Positions 13,111 to 23,565 of a DNA stretch of 64,000 nucleotides are shown in pieces (the stretch's first letter is position 1; each line of letters begins with the position of its first letter). The stretch is from Symsagittifera roscoffensis (Eukaryota; Xenacoelomorpha; Acoela; Convolutidae): the NCBI RefSeq assembly GCF_963678635.1, contig NC_087067.1:59692594-59756593 (forward strand). The letters are read 5' to 3'. Position numbers and translations under genes: made by a program. The notes beneath the pieces were generated by a model. It did not search any database. It saw only the letters and a list, made by a program, of their open reading frames with translations, and was not told the origin of the DNA.

Positions 13111-16100
13111 CCCGAAAAAGCGTCGCTGGTTATTTCAAAGATGTCAAAACTGAAGAAACAATCAGTAGCCAAGACCAAAAGCAAGTGGAAACTACCAATT
13201 TGTGACAACTTTATTGAGACAAAAACACTCCAGCGCGAATTCGCGAGTGCAAAATTTGCAACACTAGTAGATTCGAATAAATGAACAAAAATGAGCACAT
13301 CAAAAAAACTATGTCAACCAGTCACTGTGATCAAAAAAGGAAAAACTTGTAACGAGAAAAACCGCATCACTGATAGACACATAAAAAGACATGATTCCAG
13401 GAAAAAAAAAGTGAAATCAATAATTAAGCCTTCCCAGGTACCCTTAACAAATTATAAAGGCATCACCAAACCTAAAAAGGCACCACTGCCTTTCAAACTT
13501 GTGAAAATTCAAATAATGTCTGGTAGTCAAGACCAAAAAGAAAGAAAAACTGCCAGTACTGTGACGACAATTTTTTTTCGAACAAAAAAACACCACAGCG
13601 CAAATTTGCTTCTGCAACTATCGCCTAACTAGTAAATTTGACGAATGAAACAAGAATGAACACATCAAGATGACTTAACTAGCCACACACTGTCCTCAAA
13701 AATGATAAAACTTGTACCACAAAAAAACCCATAAAAGATGAACACAGAAAAAGACATATTTCAGAAACATTAGCACCAAAATCAAAAACCTAGTACACCC
13801 AGGAACTCTCGGCATGGCCACAACGCATTAACTCCCCGAAAAAGCGTCGCTGGGTATTTCAAAGATGTCAAAACTGAAGAAACATTAAGTAGCCAAGACC
13901 AAAAGCAAGTGGAAACTACCAATTTGTGACAACTTTATTGAGAAAAAAAACACTCCAGCGCGAATTCGCTGGTGCAACAATCGCAGCACTAGTAGAGTTG
14001 AATAAATGAACAAAAATGAGCACATCAAAAAATTTATGTCAACTAGTCACTGTGATCAAAAATGGAAAAACTTGTAACGAGAAAAACCGCATCACTGATA
14101 GACACATAAAAAGACATGAATCCAGTAAAAAAAAGTGAAATCAATAATTAAGCCTTCCCAGGTACCCTTAACAAGTTATGAAGGCATCACCAAACCCAAA
14201 AAGGCACCACTGCCTTTCAAATTTGTGAAAACTCAAATAATGTCTGGTAGTCAAGACCAAGAAGAACGAAAAACTGCCAGTACTGTGACGACATTTTTTT
14301 CGAACAAAAAATCACCACAGCGCAAATTCGCTTCTGCAACTATCGCTTTCTTAATAGAATTGACGAATGAAACAAAAATGAACACATCAAGATGACTAAA
14401 CTAGCCACACACTGTCCTCAAAAATGAAAAAACTTGTACCACTAAAAACCGCATAAAAGATGAACACAGAAAAAGACATATTTCAGAAACAATAACACCA
14501 AAATCAAAAACATAGTACTCCCAGGAACCGTCAGCATGGTCACAACGCATTAACACCCCGAAAAAGCGTCGCTCGGTATTTCAAAGATGTCAAAACTGAA
14601 GAAACAATCAGTAGCCAAGACCAAAAGCAAGTGGAAACAACCAATTTGTGACAACTTTATTGAGACAAAAACACTCCAGCGCGAATTCGCGAGTGCAACA
14701 ATCGCAACACTAGTAGATTTGAATAAATCAACAAAATGAGCACATCAAAAAAACTATGTCAACCAGTCACTGTGATCAAAAATGGAAAAACTTGTAACGA
14801 GAAAAACCGCATCACTGATAGACATATAAAAAGACATTATTCCAGGAAAAAAAATGAAATCAGTAATTAAGCCTTCCCAGGTACCCTTAACAAGTTATAA
14901 AGGCATCACCAAACCCTAAAAGGCACCACTGTCTTTCAAACTTGTGAAAACTCAAATCATGTCTGGTAGTCAAGACCAAAAAGAAAGAAAAACTGCCAGT
15001 ACTGTGACGACAATTTTTTTCGAACAAAAAATCACCACAGCGCAAATTCGCTTCTGCAACTATCGCCTAACCAGTATCTTTGACGAATGAAACAACAATG
15101 AACACATCAAGATGACTTAACTAGCCACACACTGTCCTCAAAAATGAAAAAATTTGTACCACAAAAAATCGCATCAAAGATGAACACAAAAAAAAGACAT
15201 ATTTCAGAAACATAAATAGCAAAATTAAAAACTTAGTACTCCCAGGAACCGTCAGCATGGTCACAACGCATTAACACCCCGAAAAAGCGTCGCTCGGTAT
15301 TTCAAAGATGTCAAAACTGAAGAAACAATCAGTAGCCAAGACCAAAAGCAAGTGGAAACTACCAATTTGTGACATTTTTATTGAGACAAAAACACTCCAG
15401 CGCGAATTCGCGAGTGCAAAATTCGCAACACTAGTAGATTCGAATAAATGAACAAAAATGAGCACATCAAAAAAACTATGTCAACCAGTCACTGTGATCA
15501 AAAAAGGAAAAACTTGTAACGAGAAAAACCGCATCACTAATAGACACATAAAAAGACATGATTCCAGGAAAAAAAAAGTGAAATCAATAATTAAGCCTTC
15601 CCAGGTACCCTTAACAAGTTATAAAGGCATCATCAAACCCAAAAAGGCACCACTGCATTTCAAACTTGTGAAAATTCAAATAATGTCTGGTAGTCAAGAC
15701 CAAAAAGAAAGAAAAACTGCCAGTACTGTGACGACAATTTTTTTTCGAACAAAAAAACACCACAGCGCAAATTTGCTTCTGCAACTATCGCCTAACTAGT
15801 AAATTTGACGAATGAAACAAGAATGAACACATCAAGATGACTTAACTAGCCACACACTGTCCTCAAAAATGAAAAAACTTTTACCACAAAAAAACCCATA
15901 AAAGAATAACACAGAAAAAGACATATTTCAGAAACATTAACACCAAAATCAAAAACCTAGTACACCCAGGAACTCTCAGCATGGCCACAACGCATTAACT
16001 CCCCGAAAAAGCGTCGCTGGGTATTTCAAAGATGTCAAAACTGAAGAAACATTAAGTAGCCAAGACCAAAAGCAAGTGGAAACTACCAATTTGTGACAAC

Positions 16101-16771
16101 TTTATTGAGAAAAAAAACACTCCAGCGCGAATTCGCTGGTGCAACAATCGCAGCACTAGTAGAGTTGAATAAATGAACAAAAATGAGCACATCAAAAAAT
16201 CTATGTCAACTAGTCACTGTGATCAAAAATGGAAAAACTTGTAACGAGAAAAACCGCATCACTGATAGACACATAAAAAGACATGAATCCAGTAAAAAAA
16301 AGTGAAATCAATAATTAAGCCTTCCCAGGTACCCTTAACAAGTTATGAAGGCATCACCAAACCCAAAAAGGCACCACTGCCTTTCAAATTTGTGAAAACT
16401 CAAATAATGTCTGGTAGTCAAGACCAAGAAGAACGAAAAACTGCCAGTACTGTGACGACATTTTTTTCGAACAAAAAATCACCACAGCGCAAATTCGCTT
16501 CTGCAACTATCGCTTTCTTAATAGAATTGACGAATGAAACAAAAATGAACACATCAAGATGACTAAACTAGCCACACACTGTCCTCAAAAATGAAAAAAC
16601 TTGTACCACAAAAAACCGCATAAAAGATGAACACAGAAAAAGACATATTTCAGAAACAATAACACCAAAATCAAAAACATAGTACTCCCAGGAACCGTCA
16701 ACACGTCCACAACGCATTAACACCCCGAAAAAGTGTCGCTGGTTATTTCAAAGATGTCAAAACTGAAGAAA
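13111..16771. repeat. Higher-order block 4: 2,167-bp three-monomer unit, about 1.7 copies
   Basis: Monomers 13111, 13835 and 14557 (spacing 724, 722, 721) correspond to 15278, 16002 and 16724. Shared marks are gcgagtgcaaaat in the first and aaccaagaagaacg in the second. The last copy is cut at 16,771, where retroelement sequence begins. Confidence 0.85.
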
Positions 16772-19092
16772 GGTAATTGCAAGGTAATGTAATTCCTTGA
16801 TAGATCATTGTGTTATCAGTTAAATCTTGTGTGAGTTGTATTTTTTCAAGTTGTTTTTTCCAATCAAAAAACATAATTTCTTGATATCCTTTATTTTTTG
16901 TATCTGCTTTGCAGTTTGAAGGATTATTTATTCCAATATGTGGTATCCAGTGTTTATCGTGTATATCATAAGTTAATCGTTCGTGTGCGCCATTATATGG
17001 GTATTTTTTGTCTAGTTAAACATGTTCTTGATATCTTTCAAGTTCTGCTTGATGTACAGAATCGGCAAAGACTTGGAAATTTACTGTTTTTCTGTCTAAG
17101 TGTTTATTTCTTGTTAGATTTAATCTGCGTAATTCGTTTTTACAATTGTCGGGGTTGAGATGTAAAAGTCTTTCTATGTTACTTTGGTAAAATGATTCGT
17201 GATCAAGTCGGTTTTTATTTCCGTTGGAAACTTGTGAACGATGTACTTTCTTTCCGGAAAATGTTGCTGTAAGTTTATATCCCGTGACTGTCGTTGCTCG
17301 GGCTTTTGAATACAATGTTGCTATTACATTTGTGGTTTCTATAGCTTGTGGTTCCGATTCGCATTTTGTTACTTGATTTATAGCATATTTGTATAGTTTT
17401 TTGTTCGTTTTCTTCACAATCATAATGTGTTACTAATAAATCCTGAGGTCCTGTGCAAGGAGATGGATTTGAATTTTGTTCGGAAAAAAAATAGAAAAAG
17501 GATGTGTTGAAATGTTAATAATTTTAGAATATACATGTGTATGATAATCCGGAGTACGGGTTATAAAATGTTATGTATCCAATTGTGTTTTTTGTATATC
17601 TATCGTATTTATATATTACTTCAGTTGTTATAAATGGTGGTGGTAGCGATTGAGCTGTTATGTTTGTTGGTTTTAATGAATAGGGGTGTTGTACAATATT
17701 ATTAAGTTTGATTGTTATTTCAAACTTTAATTGTAGACTGTTTTGTTGGAGTATTTGAACGTTGTGTTCTCGGATATCTTCGTGGATATCTTGTCTATAA
17801 TATAATCTATTAAGTGCCCAACTGTGGAGTCGGTGGCTTTCGTTATGTTGTCCGAATAATGAAGGCGGTGCTACGAATGTGTTCCAATCTAATAGTAGGG
17901 GTAAATTCCTTGATTGTTCTCTGTATCTAGCGTCAAGATTATTTGGAAAATTTAAGGGGAAAAATGATCGTGATATTTGACGTATTGATGGTATCGAGGG
18001 GAGTGATAGTGTTTCTGGTAGGGATGATAATGTTGTATCTGAGGAAATATCTATTGGTTCATTTACTATGTTTGGTTCTCCTTGTGGGTAAGATTGTGTT
18101 GTCCAATAAGGTAGTCGTTCGGCGGTGTTGGGGGGGGGGGGGGATTTAAAAGGATTTTCACGGATTTGTTCGGATGTTGGTGTTGATCCTAGATAGTCTG
18201 AAGGGATATTTGGTGTGCTTTGTTGTGAGTAAGCGTAGGAGTGTCTGGTAACGTAATACTAGAGATTTCTGAGCTTGATGTAGTTGGTGATTGAGGAATG
18301 CTAAAAGTAACTCTGGGAGTTGGAACATTTCTATTTCGTCTTGGGTGTATAATTGTCAATTGACTTCAACTGTATTTTGATTTTGACTAATATGTCTGAT
18401 TCGATTTAAATCTTGTTGTAATGTTGGGTACAAATTAAATGTTGGTTCACTTAGTGATGCTTGTCGTTCAACTGGTTCTAGTGGTTCAGATAAGTGGGCG
18501 TGTTGTTCAAAAGTGTACGGGTTATCTTGAAATGAAATACGTGAGATGTTTGGGGGTTTTGGGTAGTTGTAGGTATTGTTGGGTTTTCTTGGGGAGATGT
18601 CGGTGAATACTGCTTTGGTGGTGGTTGGTTAGCAATTTTGGAAGTGTGTCCAATGTATATATTTTTTAGTGGGAAGAGTTATGTTTATTATAATATTCTT
18701 CGATGAATAGAATTAAAAAGATTGTTGCTAAGGCGAATTTGGCTATTGCTTTCTTTACACATTTGCACATTGTCATAATAAGGGATGATAAAAATGTTAT
18801 GAAAATTATGAATAATAAAAAAATATCTGTTCTACTAAAAATTGTTCGTATCATTTAAATAGACTAAGTTATCGTACCTGTGGATGTGGTCAATGAGTTG
18901 GGAAAGTTGTAAATATATTTCAAATAAGACGTAGAAAATTAAAAATATGTTGCAAAAATTTATTAAAAGAATTGTAAAAGCTTCAAAAGTTTCAAGAAAA
19001 AATGTTATCAAAAGTTTAAGCAGAATAAAAAAGTTTATGAAAAAGTTTATTATTGAGTTTTTTCGAGTTGCGACTGTTAAGGAGAAAAGCAT
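16771..19092 (-). pseudogene. Envelope-like ORF3, truncated and frameshifted
   Basis: From the sense 5' end it starts with strongly hydrophobic stretches (19,092-18,666), including a segment ending FALATIFLILFIEEYY that looks like a signal anchor or membrane span. A Pro/Gln/Ser-rich part follows (about 18,650-17,950), then a part with LFGQHNESHRLHSW (about 17,870-17,530), and then a region rich in charged and Cys residues (17,423-16,771) that includes LYSKARATTVTGYKLTATF and HWIPHIGINNPSNCKA. The plus-strand copies carry the same domains and extend further, to Cys-rich motifs lost here. At least one frameshift lies near 17,400 and the frame is cut inside the Cys region at the satellite border. 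The position after integrase and the membrane-type layout suggest an envelope glycoprotein. The family is not proven. Confidence 0.6.
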
Positions 19093-19919
19093 TTAACAAA
19101 TGATTTGTTCGTCGAAAGTTTGTTGAATTTCTGGGGCGAAATTCAAGTGTGGTCAAGTTATTTACTGATTTTTTGACAAGTGGATTGAGTTTCCTGAAAA
19201 ATTTGTTGGGGGCTTATTTTATGGTGCTCGGGAGGTCTTCTTTATTTTATTTTTATTTGCTGGGTAATCTGGTATATTTTTGAAACATTTGTACTTTAGG
19301 CCAAATGATCATGGTCTTTTTCTACTTTAGGCCAATTTGCCATTTTTGGGTGGAGGGTTTTGAAGGCTAAGTTGGGAAAATATTGTTGATCTTTACACTA
19401 TTAGATAGCGGAGGGTTGTAATATTATCTTGATATTTGTTTTAGTTGTCAAGTTTTAGCGAGTTGCTTATTTTTGACCTGGAGGATGTAAAGTTATAGTT
19501 AGAGATACTGATGGTGACGGTTCTGAGCGAACCCTATTGGCTGAATTTGAACTAAAATTGTTGCGTATGTTGCAGCATTATCTTTTGAAAATATGAAAAT
19601 TTGAAATGATTGAGAAGTGTACGAATTCATAAATTTTTAAAGAGGTTAGTTTACTTTTGAAATTCAACTTTCTTTAGTATTTTAGATTGTGGTATGAATG
19701 TCTTGTAAATTTTTCGTGGTTGATTTCTAAGTCGTGATGATTCTCTATGTTCGGATTTTTCTTTTTGTTCTTGTGGTAAGATTTTTTTCTGTCAATTTCG
19801 TATTTTTCTTTCTTTTTCAGATTTATTTGGATCTGGTGTTTTTATGCTTTTATGAATTGTGTTTTTTTTTGACTTTGTCTATGATGATTGTCATCATTTA
19901 CAATTGTTTCTTGTTCTAT
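19093..19919 (-). other. Spacer between integrase and ORF3; no gene seen
   Basis: This is T-rich on the plus strand with only short, compositionally biased open frames. Related spacer sequence follows integrase in the plus-strand copies (53,150-53,480, 56,064-56,600, 61,037-61,490), so it is an original part of the element. A 13-bp direct repeat (tactttaggccaa) occurs near 19,292 and 19,324. No function is recognised. Confidence 0.6.
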
Positions 19920-21410
19920 TTGTGTATTATTTTGAATAACTTTTAAACCGGTGAAAGAATATAAATGGGTTAATTCGCGTAAAGCGCATTCTTTCGGGCA
20001 GTAAGGTAATAAATTGTTACGATGTTGAACAATTTCTTTTTTTGTTGAAGCTGATAGTTTATGTTACTTCAGTGGGTTTAGCAATTAGTTGGTATGGTCC
20101 TTTTCGAAGTGGTTGTACTTTTTTAGAGATTCCTTTTTGTGTATGGTAATTTGGTATTAAAACAAATGTTCCGATTTTTAAATCTGTGGCTGGCATAAAA
20201 CGTGAATTAATTTGATTGTTAATGTTTTGCCTTTGTAACAATTTCTTTTTTTTTTGGTAGATTTCGTTGTGCTTTTTATCTCTATTTAAAATCCATTCGA
20301 TATGTGTACCAGAGGCTAATTTGAGAATTTGTGGGTGATGAAAATGATCTTCATCATGTGTGTGTAATGGTAGGTTATAGCATATTGAATCTTTATTTGG
20401 TTTACAATAACCTTGTGCATTTTTGTGGGCATTTGCTGTGAACATTAGTGGTTTTCTTGGTTTTTGATTAAAAACCATTTCATATGGTGACATTCCTAAA
20501 GTTGTCGTTATTTGCAAGTTGTATGATAAGGGAAATAATTTTACATCTGCTGACCATTCTGAGTATCGTGTATCATTGCCATTTGTGATACATCTAAGAT
20601 ATTGTTGTAATAAACGGTTCATACCTTCGAATAATCCATTTATCCAAGGTGCATGAGATGTACGTGGTTTATGTTTGATACTGTATAGGTGACATAATAT
20701 GATGATTTCATTATTAATGAGTTCTGTACCGTTGTCTGTGACTAAGATTTCGGGTAATCCAAATTTAGCTATCCAGTGTTCGTAGAGTGTTGTGTATGCG
20801 TAATAAGCACTACAGTGTGGTACTGGGTTGACTGCTACATAGTGCGTAAATGCATCAACAATGACCATAATATAGGAATTTCCTTCAGAGGATGGGGAAG
20901 TTGGTCCTTTTGTGTCAAATGATATTCTGTGATTGAAGTATAGACTTTGTCCTTTAAAATCTTGTTTTTGTGCTACTTGTTTCTGATTTGGGTAAGGTTT
21001 GTTTAATTGACATATTATACAATCATTGCATACTACTTTTATCCAAATTGGGGCGTTTGGAAAAAAAAAATTTTGTGGAAAATTTGAATATGTATTTTCT
21101 GATTCAGAGTGTCCTTTTGTATTTTGTTTATGGGAGATGTTGAATGCCATCAACATCATACTTAAGGGAAGACAGGGGACTTTAAAATCATCTAATTGAT
21201 ATTCTAAAAGATCTGTTTTTTCGTTAATTGTTGTGTTGTTAAATTTTCGAAAATATCGGTGGAGTGTTTTGTTTCCTAAAATTGTTGTATCAGCTTTTGC
21301 TGGTTTTGTTTTGTATTCGTGACATGTTTTTAGTTGTCTAATTACTGGGTCAAGGTTTTGGTATCGCTTTAAAAGTTCAAGTGTTATTTTTTCTGTTGGT
21401 GGTAGATTTA
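19920..21410 (-). pseudogene. Integrase, most complete copy (frameshifted C-terminus)
   Basis: The integrase would insert element cDNA into the host genome. The long open part (21,159-20,059, 366 aa) holds an HHCC zinc region ending CNDCIICQLNK and an rve core with all three catalytic residues: Asp at 20,914-20,916 (ISFDTKGP), Asp at 20,734-20,736 (TDNGTE) and Glu at 20,626-20,628 (GLFEGMNR), with 35 residues between the last two. A GPY/F-type module (LRKGPYQLIAKP) closes the frame. After a frameshift near 20,060 the usual tail continues (VQHRNNLLPYCPKE) to about 19,920. Upstream sequence to ~21,410 encodes the N-terminal extension in broken frames. This is the only integrase here that keeps its full catalytic triad. 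Confidence 0.9.
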
Positions 21411-22160
21411 TCGTGTGTTTTGAGTCATTTATTTCTGGTCCTGATAAGTTTATTTCATCGGTTAAGTTCTCTTTTTCAATTAATGGGAAAAGGTTTTTTT
21501 ATGTGGTTGTTGTTTTATTTTCTTTTGTTGAGCGTTATTTTTTATCCTATGTGAGTATGGAATTGGTTTAAACGTAGAAGTACCCAATAAATCAACTTCA
21601 TAGTGATTATTTTGGCAATCTAGGTACAGTGGGAAATGTTGTAAATTATTTATTTGTGATTGATCAATGTCGGTTTTTACTGCATATTTGCATTCAAATC
21701 GGGGTGACGTTTCATCTTTCGCGAGATAGAATTTAATATTTTTTGGTATTTCAACTGTAGTTTTTCGTGTAAGTAATTCTGTTGGTGTATTTCATAATTG
21801 GTTTATGATCTGTAAAAAAAATTGTTGGTTTTGATCCAATTATCAGAAATTCATATTCTGTAAGTGTGTATATTATAGCTGTACATTCTCTCATTAGAGT
21901 GGAGAGTCGTAACTCAGCTTGTGTAAATAAACGTGCATTTGCTGATATAAGATTCATTTTATTTGTTCCACTATGTGATTGTAATAATGCTGCGCCGATG
22001 CCAAAATTTGAAGCATCGCACATTGCGTAGAATGGTTGGTTTGGATCTGGAATGGTGTTTGAAATTTGTTCTGTTAAAAGTTTTTCAATTTCGTCAAATC
22101 GTTTTTGATGTTCATTGGTCCATTCAAAACTATTTTGTTGCCTTAGGATGTTATAGAAAG
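21411..22160 (-). pseudogene. RNase H and connector, copy 1 (internal deletions)
   Basis: RNase H would degrade the RNA strand during reverse transcription. The open part (22,023-21,751) starts CDASNFGIGAALLQ, with the first catalytic Asp of Ty3-type RNase H, and continues with RECTAIIYTL and FFTDHKP. Compared with copy 2, about 135 bp are missing near 21,795 (C-terminal RNase H) and about 69 bp near 21,400. Copy 1 therefore differs structurally from copies 2 and 3. Confidence 0.85.
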
Positions 22161-23110
22161 GTCTTAAGTATCATTGACTTTTGTAAACATATTTACTTAA
22201 GAAATTCAACATTCCAAGGAATTCTTGGATTTTCTTTTTGTTTGCATGTGGTTGGAGTTTTTGAATTGCATCAATGCGTGGTTTTAAGGGAGCGTTAGTG
22301 TTTCGTTCAATATTATGTCCTAAAAAATTAACGCGTGTTAAGAAGAAATGTGATTTTTCTGGGGCTGCTTTCAGATTTTGGTTTTGAAGTATTTTGTGAT
22401 ATTGTTCCAAAACTGTAAACATTTTGTCTTTAGTTTGTGATTGCATGAAAACATCATCCAAATATGTGATTGCATTTTTCTTGAGCATTAGTGGTTTAAA
22501 AATTTTACTCATGAAAGCTGAATAAGCTGCTGGTCCTATGAATATTCCATAGAATAATCGATTAAATGCATATTGTTGATTTCCAATTACCTATTGTCTT
22601 AATCGTCTGGATTGTTCATCTAGTGGCATTTGGTTGTAAGCACTATTCATACCCGCGGTTGTGAAGTATTTACCATTAATCTTTGTTAAAATAACTTGTA
22701 TTGGTTCCATAGGCCAATTACATTTTGATTCATCAATTAGTGAATTGAGATATCTAGCGTCTAAAACTATTTTTAGTGATTCACCTTTTGCTAGGATGAT
22801 AACAGGGTTGATAAATGTGTTACCTTTTGGTTGTTATTCTTTATTTACTGGTGATATAATTTCGTATTGTTCTAAAATATTAAGTAATCTTCGACCTTGT
22901 CGTGTAAGTGAATTGGTACTTTGCGTGCGCTTTGTTTTTTGAAAACTGCGTCAGGTTTTAATGGAAGGTGTAAGGATGAGCTTATTTTTCTAACGTCAAA
23001 TTTTGATGTTGCATTAAGTGACGAGTATTTTATTAGTTGTTTAGCTAATTTATCAAATTCATTTTGTGTTAGTTGTGAATGTTGAAAATTAAACATTGTT
23101 AAGAATTTTT
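22161..23110 (-). pseudogene. Reverse transcriptase, copy 1
   Basis: RT would copy element RNA into DNA. Fragments in sense order: LPLKPDAVFKKQSARKVPI (RT start), a middle part in broken frame covering LDARYLNSLIDESK, then the palm box YLDD (22,453-22,464) within ITYLDDVFMQSQ, and the thumb motif HFFLTRVNFLGHNIE. Stops include a TAG where other copies encode Phe (near 22,590) and a TGA near 22,171. The active-site box itself is intact. Confidence 0.9.
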
Positions 23111-23565
23111 GTTGTTATTTTGTATAATTTATTATGTTGAATGTTGGTTTGAAATATGGTTTTTTTTTGAAATATTCGGTATTTCTTTTTTCATTGCTTA
23201 TTATATTATTTATGGACAATTCTTCATCAAGAATTGTTGATTGACAAATATCTAATAGTTGTAATATATTATTAACTCTGTATGCTATTTCTTTCACAGG
23301 TGAAGTTGTAGCATTTGTTTCACAATATCCTAGGGGTAGTGTTTTTCTATTTGGTGTATTATTATACACGTGCAGTGAAATAGTATCAGAGTTTGTGTTT
23401 TTCACATACTTTATAGATGAGATGGTTTTTTTGAAAAATTTGTGAATGGGTCTAAATTCGAAATCTGACATGAAAAGTTGTTGTCTGTTTTGACTTTTGT
23501 CATACTGGTGAACTTGTTTTATTGAAAAAATATTTACGTTTCCTGATAACGGTTTCAGGTGTGTG
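23111..23565 (-). pseudogene. Protease-RT linker, copy 1, ending at a duplication junction
   Basis: An open frame of 118 aa (23,471-23,115) starts MSDFEFRPIHKFF and includes LPLGYCETNATTSPVKEIAY, the stretch between protease and RT. At about 23,566 the sequence jumps into the integrase core of the next unit, so the protease itself is absent from this copy. Confidence 0.8.

Larger units (their letters stand above)
1..16771. repeat. Complex satellite array, ~722-bp monomer made of two ~361-bp halves
   Basis: The landmark cccgaaaaag(cgtcgctggg) recurs at 671, 1391, 2112, 2833, 3538, 4258, 4983, 5704, 6427, 7147, 8051, 8773, 9497, 10219, 10944, 11665, 12390, 13111, 13835, 14557, 15278, 16002 and 16724. 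Spacing is 720-725 bp apart from one short (705) and one long (904) interval. Inside a monomer the two halves align: cagcgcgaattcgct pairs with cagcgcaaattcgct, gaaaaacttgtaacgag pairs with gaaaaaacttgtaccac, and cttcccaggtaccc pairs with actcccaggaaccg. The array starts off-window and stops abruptly near 16,771. Lysine-rich open frames of 60-168 aa occur but are broken by stops and indels between monomers, so I do not call them genes. The strand bias is strong (A-rich plus strand, many A-tracts). Confidence 0.97.

Noticed and set aside
1-16771. Lysine-rich open frames up to 168 aa in the satellite, with a shared FASATIA phrase in both half-units
   Set aside because: Frames are broken by stops and indels in most monomers; outside that short phrase the two halves differ mostly at amino-acid-changing sites. 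Best seen as chance in A-rich repeats.
1-16771. CENP-B-box-like motif in the satellite
   Set aside because: cccgaaaaagcgtcgctggg is conserved but does not fit the known box spacing, so no centromere protein site is claimed.
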